Source: Natrinema hispanicum
GTDB taxonomy: Archaea; Halobacteriota; Halobacteria; Halobacteriales; Natrialbaceae
Assembly: GCF_900111485.1 (NCBI RefSeq)
Contig: NZ_FOIC01000004.1
Coordinates: 186,001-250,000 of the forward strand
Reading direction: 5' to 3'
DNA length: 64,000 nucleotides
Positions 1-8,078 of this stretch are shown here, in pieces. Every line of letters begins with the position of its first letter. Positions within the stretch are counted from its first letter, which is position 1. The position numbers and the translations under genes are program-made. Below the pieces are notes generated by a model, which saw nothing but the letters and a program-made list of their open reading frames with translations, ran no database searches and was not told where the DNA came from.

Positions 1-61
1 GGTAACGAAAGCGGGAGCGAGGACGATCGGTCGTCTGCGGCCTCGGACGTGGCGCGACAGG

Positions 62-196
62 TTACTCGTCGCGGTCGCTCGAGTCTGCTGGCTCGAAGTT
101 GGTCGGGACGACCGTGAGGTGAGCCATACCGACGCCGGACGTAGCTGCGTCGTCGGCCGACGATCCCGAACGTGGGGCGGGGTTGGATGCTGCCAT
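62..196 (-). CDS. possible 44-aa small protein
   Basis: Short open frame with ATG at 196 and TAA at 62-64; an inner ATG at 127 would give 21 residues. I recognise no family. Support comes from an A/T-rich TATA-like element on the minus strand at 223-232, about 30 nt before the ATG, the spacing used by leaderless haloarchaeal genes here. The C-terminal half is acidic (PADSSDRDE). It may also be a decayed or spurious frame. Positions 1-61 and 233-330 show nothing else. Confidence 0.3.
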   Translation of the reverse strand: MAASNPAPRSGSSADDAATSGVGMAHLTVVPTNFEPADSSDRDE

Positions 197-222
197 ACAG
201 TGAGAGATACGGGCGAGACGGG

Positions 223-232
223 CATAAAATTA
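223..232 (-). promoter_or_regulatory. TATA-like box for the 62-196 frame
   Basis: On the minus strand this reads TAATTTTATG inside GC-rich DNA, about 27-36 nt before the ATG at 196. That is the usual position of a haloarchaeal TATA box for a leaderless transcript. Inferred only from sequence and spacing. Confidence 0.35.
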
Positions 233-330
233 CCCATGCTCATAACGCATCCGGTAACCGGCCGGAGATTACTCTGGGGAATCAACCGGTGGAGCCGACG
301 ACAGAAACGAAAAACGACCGTTGGTGGTCG

Positions 331-864
331 TTACTGGAAGTTCTCTTCGTAGAGGTCCTGGGCGTGTTCGATCGCGTCGTAGGCAGCCTGCTTGTCCTCC
401 CAGCCCTGCGTCTCGACTTCCTTGCCTTCCTCTAAGTTCTTGTAGGTCTCAAAGAACTCGTCGATCTCGTCGAGTTGCTGCTGTGGGATGTCGTCGAGAT
501 CCTCGATGTGATCGTAGCGTGGGTCCTCACTCGGGACGGCGATGACCTTGTCGTCCTGCTCGCCGTCGTCGTCCATCTTCATCAGCGCGACGGGACGGGC
601 TTCGATGACACAGCCGGGGAACGTCTGATCCTCGACGAGGACGAGCACGTCGAAGGGGTCCTCGTCGTCGTAATAGGACTGCGGGATGAAGCCGTAGTCA
701 CTTGGATAGTGAACGTTGCTGTGGAGCACGCGATCGAGGACGACGCCCGGCACGTCCTTGTCGTACTCGTACTTGTTTCGCTCGCCTTTGAGACATTCCA
801 CGACGGCGTAGATCTCTTCTGGCGCGTTCGGTCCAGTTTCGAGGTCTTCCCAGAGGTTGACCAT
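331..864 (-). CDS. ppa: inorganic pyrophosphatase
   Basis: Soluble family I inorganic pyrophosphatase; hydrolyses PPi to drive biosynthetic reactions in the cytoplasm. The protein (177 aa) has the family pattern: ERNKYEYDKD near residue 30 for substrate binding, YPSDYGFIPQSYYDDEDPFDVLV with the metal-binding acidic cluster near 55-75, and a late ETYKNLE helix. An upstream in-frame ATG at 876 adds four residues; I prefer 864 because the sequence then begins MVNLWEDL, typical of archaeal homologues, and sits a few nt after the start predicted from an A/T-rich stretch near 890-900. Monocistronic. Confidence 0.93.
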   Translation of the reverse strand: MVNLWEDLETGPNAPEEIYAVVECLKGERNKYEYDKDVPGVVLDRVLHSNVHYPSDYGFIPQSYYDDEDPFDVLVLVEDQTFPGCVIEARPVALMKMDDDGEQDDKVIAVPSEDPRYDHIEDLDDIPQQQLDEIDEFFETYKNLEEGKEVETQGWEDKQAAYDAIEHAQDLYEENFQ

Positions 865-1041
865 GTATCGGAACATCCGTAGTCGATCAAAAAGTACTTT
901 CGTAATCGACTGTCAGTATTCGAGTGACGGTTGCCAGAAACTCGACAGACACCACGAAGGCCCGTTACACCCGTCTTCGGCCTCGTATCGGTCGGTCACC
1001 GGGTGTCGGATCGGCTGATACGAAGTGATAGTTGACAAGTC

Positions 1042-1048
1042 TTAAATA
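1042..1048 (+). promoter_or_regulatory. TATA box and TGACAA repeats before the PadR gene
   Basis: TTAAATA lies 23-29 nt before the ATG at 1071, so the mRNA is probably leaderless. The box is flanked by two copies of TGACAA (1033-1038 and 1055-1060), one on each side and 22 nt apart. They are placed where an autoregulator could block TBP/TFB, but binding is inference. Confidence 0.55.
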
Positions 1049-1070
1049 GTCTGGTGACAATTGCACAAGT

Positions 1071-1430
1071 ATGTCAGAGGCACAATCAATCACCGGCGAA
1101 CAGAGTATTGCACGCGAACTCACCGCCTTCCAGAACAACATCCTCGTCATCCTCGCGAAGGAGCCGATGTACGGCCTCGCGATCAAGCGCGAACTCGAGG
1201 ACTACTATGGGGCGGAAGTAAACCACGGGCGGCTCTACCCTAACCTCGACGAACTCGTCGACCTGGGACTAGTCGAGAAAAGCGAACTCGACAAGCGAAC
1301 CAACCAGTACTCGCTGACCGACGACGGCTACGAGGCCGTCCTCGACGGCATCGAGTGGACGCTCTCGAAGGTCGTCACGGGCGACGACCGCGCAGACGAG
1401 ATCCGCGACATCGTCGAAAACAGTTACTAG
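1071..1430 (+). CDS. PadR-family transcriptional regulator
   Basis: 119-aa winged-helix protein. The N-terminal part (residues 15-60) has the PadR signature: an ILVILAKEPMYGLAIKREL helix, then GRLYPNLDELVDLGLVEK with the wing. The C-terminal helix (about 85-115) should mediate dimerisation. Haloarchaeal PadR-like proteins of this size are common and mostly unstudied; the ligand and targets are unknown. The leaderless-type promoter carries two TGACAA copies that may be its own operator. Its stop codon overlaps the stop of the convergent gene 1427-2044 by four bases (CTAG). Confidence 0.85.
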   Translation: MSEAQSITGEQSIARELTAFQNNILVILAKEPMYGLAIKRELEDYYGAEVNHGRLYPNLDELVDLGLVEKSELDKRTNQYSLTDDGYEAVLDGIEWTLSKVVTGDDRADEIRDIVENSY

Positions 1431-2044
1431 AACTGGTAGTTCGGGACTCGCTCGTCAGCAGTCTCGAAGATCAGTTCGATCGATTCCGCGATCACTTCTT
1501 GTTGGTCGTCCGATGGCCAGGCGTTCCTGACGAAGTAGTCCGTGCAAAACTCCGCGAGGTCGTCACCTGTCAGTGATTCGATCGGCTTCGCGTAGTGGTT
1601 GCCCGCGAAATCGGCTAATATTGCCGCGTTATTGGCGTGTACGTCGCCGTGGGTGTCCCTGACCGTCGCGACGAGGTCGCGGTTGTGGGCGTCGACGTCG
1701 TCCCACTCGTCCGGATCGCCTGTCCCCTCGAGCGGGATTTCGACCGCGCGGTCGATGTCCTCGATGCGGTCGGTCCGGATAACGCCGTCCTCGTGCCACT
1801 CCTCGGGATGGAGGACGAGGACGTCATCGCCGTCGTCGTCACGGATGCGCGAGGTAAAATCGTGTTCGTCGAGGAGGTCGTCACGCCGCTGTTCATAGGC
1901 TGTCGCTTCGTTGTCGTCGACAGTAGTGCGCTTCAGCCGGGTCAGTCGTTCGACTTCGTCGGCGACATCCCGGGGAAGGTCCGTCTCGTCGCTTGCAGCT
2001 TCGTCACCGTCCTCATCGCCGTCGATCGCGTTCGGATCGGTCAT
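1427..2044 (-). CDS. rnhA operon protein (DUF7108-like), function unknown
   Basis: 205-aa acidic haloarchaeal protein found next to rnhA in many haloarchaea and often annotated simply as 'rnhA operon protein'. The first 25 residues are low complexity and acidic. A conserved-looking core follows: DEHDFTSRIRDDDGDDVLVLHPEEW (60-85) and a helical C-terminal half with FCTDYFVRNAWPSDDQQ (165-185). No catalytic motif is visible. It lies about 75 bp downstream of rnhA on the same strand and is probably cotranscribed; a role with RNase HI is only suggested by context. Confidence 0.75.
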   Translation of the reverse strand: MTDPNAIDGDEDGDEAASDETDLPRDVADEVERLTRLKRTTVDDNEATAYEQRRDDLLDEHDFTSRIRDDDGDDVLVLHPEEWHEDGVIRTDRIEDIDRAVEIPLEGTGDPDEWDDVDAHNRDLVATVRDTHGDVHANNAAILADFAGNHYAKPIESLTGDDLAEFCTDYFVRNAWPSDDQQEVIAESIELIFETADERVPNYQF

Positions 2045-2119
2045 GAGAGCACGTACGCACGCGAGCGGTTTTCCGCTTGCCGGTCCAGACTCGTGCGCCG
2101 GCCGGTGTGGCCGTCACCG

Positions 2120-2713
2120 TTAGGCCTGATCCAGCGCCTCGTTGACGAGCCCGTCAGCGCGCTCGTTGACGTCTCGAGGGACGTACTCGAGGGTCCACTC
2201 GTCGAACGCGGCCAGTAGTTCGTGGACGGTCACGCGTTTCTCGCGCAGTTCGGGGTTGTTGGTGTCGTACTCGCCGCGGACCTGCTTGACGATGAGCTCG
2301 GAGTCGCCGCGGACGTGGACCTCGTCGTAGCCGTAGTCGCGGGCGGCTTCAAGGCCGGCGATCAGGGCCTCGTACTCGGCCTGGTTGTTCGTCGCCGTCC
2401 CGATCGTCTCGCCGTCTTCGGCGACGATGCCGTCGCTCGTGACGATCACCCAGCCGATCGCGGCGGGGCCGGGATTGCCTCGCGAGCCGCCGTCGAAATA
2501 GACGTGGGCGCGGCCGCCGCCCTCGCGGATCAGGGCCTCGAGGTCCCGCGGATCCGATCCCTGAATCACGACCTTGTCGTCGTAGGCGACGGCCGTTGCG
2601 CCACCCCGGCTGGCCCGCCAGCGCTCGTGGTCCGTGTTACCAGACTCGACAGAAACACCTGCGTCCTCGAGTCGCTTGCGGGCCGTCTCGACGTCACATT
2701 CGATAACCGGCAT
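2120..2713 (-). CDS. rnhA: ribonuclease HI with N-terminal extension
   Basis: Degrades RNA in RNA:DNA hybrids (primers, R-loops). The 197-aa protein has an extra N-terminal domain of about 65 residues, as reported for Halobacterium RNase HI, followed by the RNase H fold. All four active-site acids are present: D in YFDGGSRGNPG, E in NNQAEYEAL, D in RGDSELIVKQ and D in the late PRDVNERAD motif. The ATG at 2713 is chosen because a TATA-like CCTTTATCCC (2737-2746, minus strand) lies at leaderless spacing; longer frames upstream have non-protein-like sequence. First gene of an operon with the DUF7108-like gene. Confidence 0.92.
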   Translation of the reverse strand: MPVIECDVETARKRLEDAGVSVESGNTDHERWRASRGGATAVAYDDKVVIQGSDPRDLEALIREGGGRAHVYFDGGSRGNPGPAAIGWVIVTSDGIVAEDGETIGTATNNQAEYEALIAGLEAARDYGYDEVHVRGDSELIVKQVRGEYDTNNPELREKRVTVHELLAAFDEWTLEYVPRDVNERADGLVNEALDQA

Positions 2714-2786
2714 TCGTGTCCGGCATCGGCCAGAATGGGATAAAGGTTTTCCGGTTCCGAATCGTAAACCCTGGGTATAAACGCTT

Positions 2787-2810
2787 GTACTGCCTGTTTT
2801 CGGGCAGTAC
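2787..2810. promoter_or_regulatory. perfect inverted repeat between rnhA and tfb
   Basis: GTACTGCC at 2787-2794 is mirrored by GGCAGTAC at 2803-2810; the arm can extend with a G-U pair to close a TTTT loop. It lies between the divergent promoters of rnhA and the TFB gene, about 75 nt from each start. Could be a shared operator or a hairpin; no known motif recognised. Confidence 0.5.
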
Positions 2811-2840
2811 GGGTCAGGTTGGGAAAATCCTTGCCAAACA

Positions 2841-2849
2841 TTTATATAG
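2841..2849 (+). promoter_or_regulatory. TATA box of the TFB gene
   Basis: TTTATATAG lies 27-35 nt before ATG 2876, fitting a leaderless or near-leaderless transcript. A second A/T element, CTATAAAAG (2863-2871), sits right before the start and is too close to act as the TATA box for that ATG. Confidence 0.6.
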
Positions 2850-2875
2850 CGTGGTGATACTACTATAAAAGTGCG

Positions 2876-3838
2876 ATGACACGGTCCACCCGCCAGCGGG
2901 AGCGAACGCGTGAGACGGACGAGACCGAGGATCAGGAAGGGGTACGTGCCTGTCCCGAGTGTGAATCGGATAATCTCGTCAAGGACTCCGACCGGGGAGA
3001 GCTCATCTGTGAAGACTGTGGGCTCGTCGTGGAGGAGGAACAGATCGACCCCGGCCCGGAGTGGCGGGCGTTCAATCACCAGGAACGGCAGGAAAAGTCC
3101 CGCGTCGGCGCGCCGACGACCCAGACGATGCACGACAAGGGGCTGACGACGACCATCGACTGGAAAGATAAGGACGCCTACGGCCGCTCGATCTCCTCGA
3201 AAAAGCGCAGCCAGATGCACCGGCTGCGCAAATGGCAGGAACGGATTCGAACCAAAGACGCCGGCGAGCGCAATCTTCAGTTCGCGCTCAGTGAAATCGA
3301 CCGGATGGCCTCCGCACTGGGGGTGCCACGCTCGGTCCGCGAGGTCGCGTCGGTTATCTATCGACGCGCGCTCAAAGAAGACCTCATCCGCGGGCGCTCG
3401 ATCGAAGGCGTCGCGACGTCGGCGCTGTATGCTGCCTGTCGCAAAGAAGGAATCCCGCGAAGCCTCGAGGAAATCTCGGAAGTCTCCCGCGTCGAACGCA
3501 AAGAGATCGGTCGCACGTATCGATACATCTCGCAGGAACTCGGCCTCGAGATGCGTCCCGTCGACCCGAAAAAATACGTCCCTCGCTTCTGTTCTGAACT
3601 CGAACTGTCCGAAGAGGTCCAGACCAAGGCCAACGAGATCATCGAGAAGACGGCCGAGGAAGGGTTGCTGTCGGGCAAATCACCAACGGGCTACGCCGCG
3701 GCTGCGATCTACGCTGCGTCCCTGCTGTGCAACGAGAAGAAGACCCAGCGCGAGGTCGCCGACGTCGCACAGGTGACCGAGGTGACGATCCGGAATCGGT
3801 ATCAAGAACAGATCGAAGCGATGGGCATTCACGGCTAG
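2876..3838 (+). CDS. tfb: transcription initiation factor TFB
   Basis: TFIIB homologue that bridges TBP/TATA and RNA polymerase. Of the 320 residues, the N-terminal zinc ribbon has CPEC...CEDCGL (about 25-46), followed by the B-reader/linker ([19 protein letters not shown]) and two cyclin-like repeats (about 125-215 and 220-310). Length and architecture are normal. Haloarchaea usually carry several TFB paralogues with different promoter preferences; which one this is cannot be told from the window. Divergent from rnhA, with a palindrome in the shared intergenic region. Confidence 0.95.
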   Translation: MTRSTRQRERTRETDETEDQEGVRACPECESDNLVKDSDRGELICEDCGLVVEEEQIDPGPEWRAFNHQERQEKSRVGAPTTQTMHDKGLTTTIDWKDKDAYGRSISSKKRSQMHRLRKWQERIRTKDAGERNLQFALSEIDRMASALGVPRSVREVASVIYRRALKEDLIRGRSIEGVATSALYAACRKEGIPRSLEEISEVSRVERKEIGRTYRYISQELGLEMRPVDPKKYVPRFCSELELSEEVQTKANEIIEKTAEEGLLSGKSPTGYAAAAIYAASLLCNEKKTQREVADVAQVTEVTIRNRYQEQIEAMGIHG

Positions 3839-3939
3839 CCGAGCGTCGTCTTCACTCCCGATTTTATCGCGTCGAAAACGCCATCGTAGCGGCCGCACTG
3901 CCGATCAGTACCGCATGGCCGGTCGCCAAACCGAGTCGG

Positions 3940-4593
3940 CTACTCGTCTTTGCCGACGCTGATGACCTGCAACAGCGAGTAGACCGGGACACCCTCGAGT
4001 TCTTCGACGCCCTGTTTGTCGGCGAGGACGACGCAGGCGAGTGGCTTCCCACCCTCGGCGCGGATGGCCTCGATCGTCTCGCGCATGGTGGTCCCGCTGG
4101 TGATGATGTCGTCGACGACATAGCACTCGCGGTCGCGGATACCGGCGAAGTTTCGGCTAAACGTGCCGCCGAGTTCCTCGATGTCTCCTTCCTCCCACTG
4201 GTGTTTCGCCGGCGTGTAGGTTCCGAGGTCGGTCTCGAGTTCGCGTGCGACCAGCGTCGCGATGGGGCCGCCGGCCTTTTCGATGCCGATCGTCAGGTCG
4301 ACGTCCTCCCCGTGTTTGGCCAGCATGTCGGCCATCGCCGAGGCGATATGGTTCATTCGCTTGCTATCCCGGCCGATTGCCGACCAATCGACGTGGATGT
4401 CCTGTGGGCCGCTCACGCCGTTGGCCGGCGGTTGGGCCGGTTCCTCGGTCTGCTGGGGCGTCGTGCCGCTGCGCTCGACGAGCCAGCTCGCGGTCTCACG
4501 CGAGACGTTCAGTTCGTCCGCAATTTCGCCTTTCGAGAGCCCGCGAGCCGCGAGCTCGGCCGCGCTCTCGATGAGGTCGTCGACGTTTTTCAT
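3940..4593 (-). CDS. gfcR: sugar-catabolism regulator GfcR (PyrE-like)
   Basis: 217-aa protein with an N-terminal HTH (residues 1-45, LSKGEIADELNVSRETASWLVE) fused to a type I phosphoribosyltransferase domain. The PRPP loop CYVVDDIITSGTTMRETI is intact (about 155-172). Such proteins were once called PyrE1; in Haloferax volcanii GfcR activates genes of glucose and fructose degradation. Here it follows gdh with a 4-nt ATGA overlap (4590-4593), so regulator and target share an operon. The ligand sensed by the PRTase domain is not evident. Confidence 0.88.
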   Translation of the reverse strand: MKNVDDLIESAAELAARGLSKGEIADELNVSRETASWLVERSGTTPQQTEEPAQPPANGVSGPQDIHVDWSAIGRDSKRMNHIASAMADMLAKHGEDVDLTIGIEKAGGPIATLVARELETDLGTYTPAKHQWEEGDIEELGGTFSRNFAGIRDRECYVVDDIITSGTTMRETIEAIRAEGGKPLACVVLADKQGVEELEGVPVYSLLQVISVGKDE

Positions 4594-5714
4594 ATAGCCG
4601 TGAATTCGACCGCTGTTTTTATAGTCGTGTCGTCATCCGGGGTTCCTGCCGACTCGTCGTCGGCAGTCGCGGCGTGTGCCGTCGCGTTTGGGAAGGCCCG
4701 ATCGACTGACTCGAGGCCGTAGATCCCAGTCACGATCGCCTCGAGGACCCAGTCGGGAAGGTCCGCGAGCGTGTCTACGGCGGCCTCGAAGTGGCCGCGG
4801 TTGGAGTTGACGGTGCCGACGACGGCCTTGTTGTGAAGCACCAGTTCGCGGTGGAGTCGACCGCCGTCGATCTCGAAGGTCCAGTCGCTGGGGACGCCGA
4901 GCAAGGCGGCGACGCCGTTGGGAGCGAGCGCATCGATCGACTCGAAGGCGTGTTTCGCGTAGCCGGTCGCCTCGTAGATGAGGTCCATCGGCTCGTAGGC
5001 GGCCGGAATCTCGGCGACTGGCGTCTCGCGGGAGTCGATGTAGGTCGCGCCAAGCCGCTCAATGATGTCGATCACCGGATGTGGCCGGTCTTTCCGGCCG
5101 AGACAGTAGACCCGCTCGAAGTCGTCCGCTGCGGAAAACATCGCGGCAGTCAACAGGCCCAACGAGCCGGTGCCGAGGACGAGTGCGGCGTCGGGCTGCC
5201 AGCCAAAGGCCGAGCGGCTCGCGCGAGCGTGCTCGAGCGCCTTCTCGGTGATGCTGAGCGGTTCGACCAGAAAGCCCCACGGAGCGAGGTCGGCGGAGAT
5301 CGGAACCAGAAACTCGGCCGGGCTCGTGATATATTCCGCCATGAACCCGTGTGCGCCGACGATCCCGCGTTCGACGTACGCGCCCTCGGGAGCCATGTCG
5401 GGCTCGCCGTGTTCGAAGTATTCGTTGGTCTCCGTTCCCGGCGGCGGCCGGCGAACCGTCGGAACGACGTACTGGCCCGCCTCGAGGCCGGTGTCGGTCG
5501 GGTCGTCGACGACGCCGACGGCCTCGTGGCCGAGGACGAGCCGGTCGTCGCCCTCGGGGGCCCCGCCGTGGCTCCCCTCGATAACCTCGTAATCGGTTCC
5601 GTCGACGCCCACGCGGTGGATTCGCACGAGCGCCTCGCCGGGGGCTGGTTCTGGAACGGGCCGCTTGATGACGTCGGGGACGCCCGCTCCGGGCTGGACT
5701 GCGATGGCTTTCAT
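4590..5714 (-). CDS. gdh: glucose 1-dehydrogenase
   Basis: Zinc-dependent medium-chain dehydrogenase oxidising glucose to gluconolactone, the first step of the semiphosphorylative Entner-Doudoroff pathway. The 374-aa protein has the GDH family signature: a catalytic zinc region with D38-type ligand (HRVGVDGTDYEVIEG), LGHEAVGVV, and a Rossmann motif VLGTGSLGLLTAA (about 190-202). Compared with characterised Haloferax GDH (about 357 aa) it has an acidic C-terminal tail. The ATG at 5714 has a TATA-like ATAAATATTT (5741-5750, minus strand) at leaderless spacing. Operon with gfcR. Confidence 0.9.
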   Translation of the reverse strand: MKAIAVQPGAGVPDVIKRPVPEPAPGEALVRIHRVGVDGTDYEVIEGSHGGAPEGDDRLVLGHEAVGVVDDPTDTGLEAGQYVVPTVRRPPPGTETNEYFEHGEPDMAPEGAYVERGIVGAHGFMAEYITSPAEFLVPISADLAPWGFLVEPLSITEKALEHARASRSAFGWQPDAALVLGTGSLGLLTAAMFSAADDFERVYCLGRKDRPHPVIDIIERLGATYIDSRETPVAEIPAAYEPMDLIYEATGYAKHAFESIDALAPNGVAALLGVPSDWTFEIDGGRLHRELVLHNKAVVGTVNSNRGHFEAAVDTLADLPDWVLEAIVTGIYGLESVDRAFPNATAHAATADDESAGTPDDDTTIKTAVEFTAI

Positions 5715-5740
5715 ACACGCACAGTAGGAACCGTGAAGGT

Positions 5741-5750
5741 AAATATTTAT
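5741..5750 (-). promoter_or_regulatory. TATA box of the gdh-gfcR operon
   Basis: ATAAATATTT on the minus strand, 27-36 nt before the gdh start. The flanking 5751-5790 is also A/T-rich (TTAATTGATG) and is the likely place for a GfcR activator site, though I cannot identify its motif. Confidence 0.6.
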
Positions 5751-5876
5751 TCCCGTTCGAGTTAATTGATGCAGCATGGACGATCTTGACAGTCAGGTAT
5801 GGCCGAATGCCGATCCAGCGTCCCGACACAGCCGCCAGCGGAAACGATTATCCGACTGCCCATGCCTGTAGCCTCC

Positions 5877-7142
5877 ATGGAGCGATACGATCTCGTCTAC
5901 CAGCTCTACGACGAGTACGACACGAAGACCTTACGCGAGTTTCAGGAGTTCGTCGACGTCTTCCCTGCCGTTGACTCCCGGGTCGCCCTCGAGCACTGGC
6001 AAGGAGCGACCGAGGAACTCGAGGAGCGCAAAGACGAGATCCGGTCGTCGTTTGCGGCCGGCGAGACGTTCGCGGAGATCGCCGCCCGCGCGACCCGCGA
6101 TCAGGCGTTTACCGCGCTCGATCTCGAGGCGAAGTACGACCGGGCGGTCAACGTTCTCGTCCTCGACGTCGACGAGACGCTGCGCTCTGCAGGCGGGACC
6201 GACAACGAGATCCCCCGTGAGACGCTGCATCTGCTGACCGAGTTCCACGAGGCTGGCGTCCCGATCGTCATCTGTACGGGTCAGACCCTAGAGAACGTCA
6301 AGGGATTCGCGATTCAGGGACTGGGCAGCGAGATCGTCCACTCGGGAGACCTCTCGATCGTCTACGAGGCGGGGACGGGCGTGTTCACGCCAGGCCACGG
6401 CGCGGACACGAAGCAGTTGCTCTACGAGGACTTAGAGGAGGAGATCCGAACCGTCTTCGACGATGTCCGCTCGCGCGTGCTGCCGGACGCCCCCGAGGAG
6501 CTGCGGCGGGGCTGTCACCTTCAGGGCAACGAGTTCAACGTCACGATGAAGCCCAACTACGAAACCGGCTCCGCGGACGCCCGCGAGATCATCGACGAGG
6601 CACTGGTCTATCTCATCGACCTGCTGGCCGACGCCGTCGGGGACACCCTCGAGAACGGCGATGGCGAGTCGTCGCTCGACGACGAGACGATCACCGACTG
6701 GACCCGCGCCTTCTATGCCGCACAGGACCCCGAAATCAGGGCCGTCCTCGAGAGTGAGGGCTCTTACCCCGACCTCGACGCCGACGCGGTGCCCGACGCG
6801 CTCACGGCCGTCTTAGAGCGGATCGACGTCGCCTACTACGAGGCCGACGCGGCCGAAATCGGCAGCCTCGAGTTGAACAAGGTTGTTGGCGTCGAGCGTG
6901 CACTGGACGTCCTCGGGGTTGACGACCCGTTCGCGCTCGTGATGGGCGACTCCAAGAGCGACCTCCGCGTGATGAAGTGGGTCGCGGAGAACGACGCCGG
7001 CATCGCGGCCGCCCCGGAACACGCTTCGCAGGACACCCTCCAGCACGTCCTCGAGACGGACGAACTCGTCTTCGACCGCGGGAAAAGCGTCGACGTGCTC
7101 CGGACGGTGTACGCACTGAATCGACTGGCTCGCCTTGGATAG
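5877..7142 (+). CDS. HAD-superfamily phosphatase-like protein
   Basis: 421-aa haloarchaeal HAD protein. Motif I is NVLVLDVDETLRSAGG (about 88-103 from this start), motif II VIVICTGQT, a large cap region with acidic insertions follows (about 190-330), then ELNKVVGVERAL with the lysine and motif IV LVMGDSKSDLRVMKW. This resembles Cof/trehalose-phosphatase-type HADs that act on phosphorylated metabolites, but the substrate is unknown. I start at ATG 5877 (MERYDLVYQLYDEYD) because earlier in-frame codons give non-conserved-looking residues. Divergent from gdh, so a link to sugar metabolism is possible but unproven. Confidence 0.72.
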   Translation: MERYDLVYQLYDEYDTKTLREFQEFVDVFPAVDSRVALEHWQGATEELEERKDEIRSSFAAGETFAEIAARATRDQAFTALDLEAKYDRAVNVLVLDVDETLRSAGGTDNEIPRETLHLLTEFHEAGVPIVICTGQTLENVKGFAIQGLGSEIVHSGDLSIVYEAGTGVFTPGHGADTKQLLYEDLEEEIRTVFDDVRSRVLPDAPEELRRGCHLQGNEFNVTMKPNYETGSADAREIIDEALVYLIDLLADAVGDTLENGDGESSLDDETITDWTRAFYAAQDPEIRAVLESEGSYPDLDADAVPDALTAVLERIDVAYYEADAAEIGSLELNKVVGVERALDVLGVDDPFALVMGDSKSDLRVMKWVAENDAGIAAAPEHASQDTLQHVLETDELVFDRGKSVDVLRTVYALNRLARLG

Positions 7143-7341
7143 CGACGACGCTGCTCGCGCTCGTCGTATCCCATTTTACAACGGTCTGAGGACCGTCATG
7201 AACCGTGACGTGCGCTTGTAAACTGCCGGCACACAAAGGCCGGCCCATCAATCCGGTTCGAGCCCTCTAGTGTCCCAGCGCGACCGTGACAGCGGCGTCG
7301 TTCGATGACCGAATTCGACACCGTTAGGAAGTGCGTGACCG

Positions 7342-8022
7342 ATGACGACGATCGCAGAACTCTCGCTCTCGACGGCCGAGTTCGCACTCGCACAGACCAT
7401 CGAGCAACGGCCAGCCCTCGAGCTTCGCGTCGAAAGCGTCGTCGCGGAGGGACCGACCCGAACCGCCCCGCTCGCCTGGTTCTCGAACGTCGATCCCGGC
7501 GAACTCGAGTCGGCTCTCGAGTCGGACCCAACCGTCGCCGAGTATCGGCAGTTGCTCGAGCGTACCGCCGACGGCGACCTGTTCTACCGGCTCGAGTACG
7601 CCGAAACCGCCGCGTCGGTCTGTCGGCGTGTCTACAGCCACGACGGGACGGTCCTCGACGCACACGTCCGCGACGAGCAGTGGACGCTCCGGTTGCTCTT
7701 TCCCCATCGTGAGGAGCTGGCGGCGGCCGTCTCCGCGATCGAAGACAACGGCGTCAGTATCGACGTCAGACGCATGGTCGAAGCCGGGCAGGAAGAGCAG
7801 TTCGAGACGACAGCGGCGCTGACCGAGCCCCAACAGGAGGCGATCGCCGAAGCCTACCGCCAGGGCTACTACGACGTGCCGCGTGAGATCTCGCTCGAGG
7901 AACTCGCGAACGAACTCGGCATCTCCCATCAGGCGCTCTCCGAGCGGCTGCGACGGGCGAACCGCGTCCTCGCGGGCGAACAGATAGACGAGTCGGCAAG
8001 CGAAATGGCGACGCCGGACTAA
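7342..8022 (+). CDS. Bat-type HTH regulator
   Basis: 226-aa member of the bacterio-opsin-activator-like family. The N-terminal region (1-150) is the family's beta-rich sensor-like domain; the C-terminal HTH_10 domain (about 155-215) has LTEPQQEAIAEAYRQGYYDVPREISLEELANELGISHQALSERLRRA. Related to the gene at 25152-25811. Target unknown; it lies 56 bp upstream of the probable KDG aldolase on the same strand, so it may control or be cotranscribed with it. Start MTTIAELSLS matches the paralogue's start. The region 7143-7341 before it contains no gene I can support. Confidence 0.82.
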   Translation: MTTIAELSLSTAEFALAQTIEQRPALELRVESVVAEGPTRTAPLAWFSNVDPGELESALESDPTVAEYRQLLERTADGDLFYRLEYAETAASVCRRVYSHDGTVLDAHVRDEQWTLRLLFPHREELAAAVSAIEDNGVSIDVRRMVEAGQEEQFETTAALTEPQQEAIAEAYRQGYYDVPREISLEELANELGISHQALSERLRRANRVLAGEQIDESASEMATPD

Positions 8023-8078
8023 CGGCGAATGGAATAGCCGGCGGGCGTTTTTTGGCCGTGCTCGACGGAGAGAGTGAT

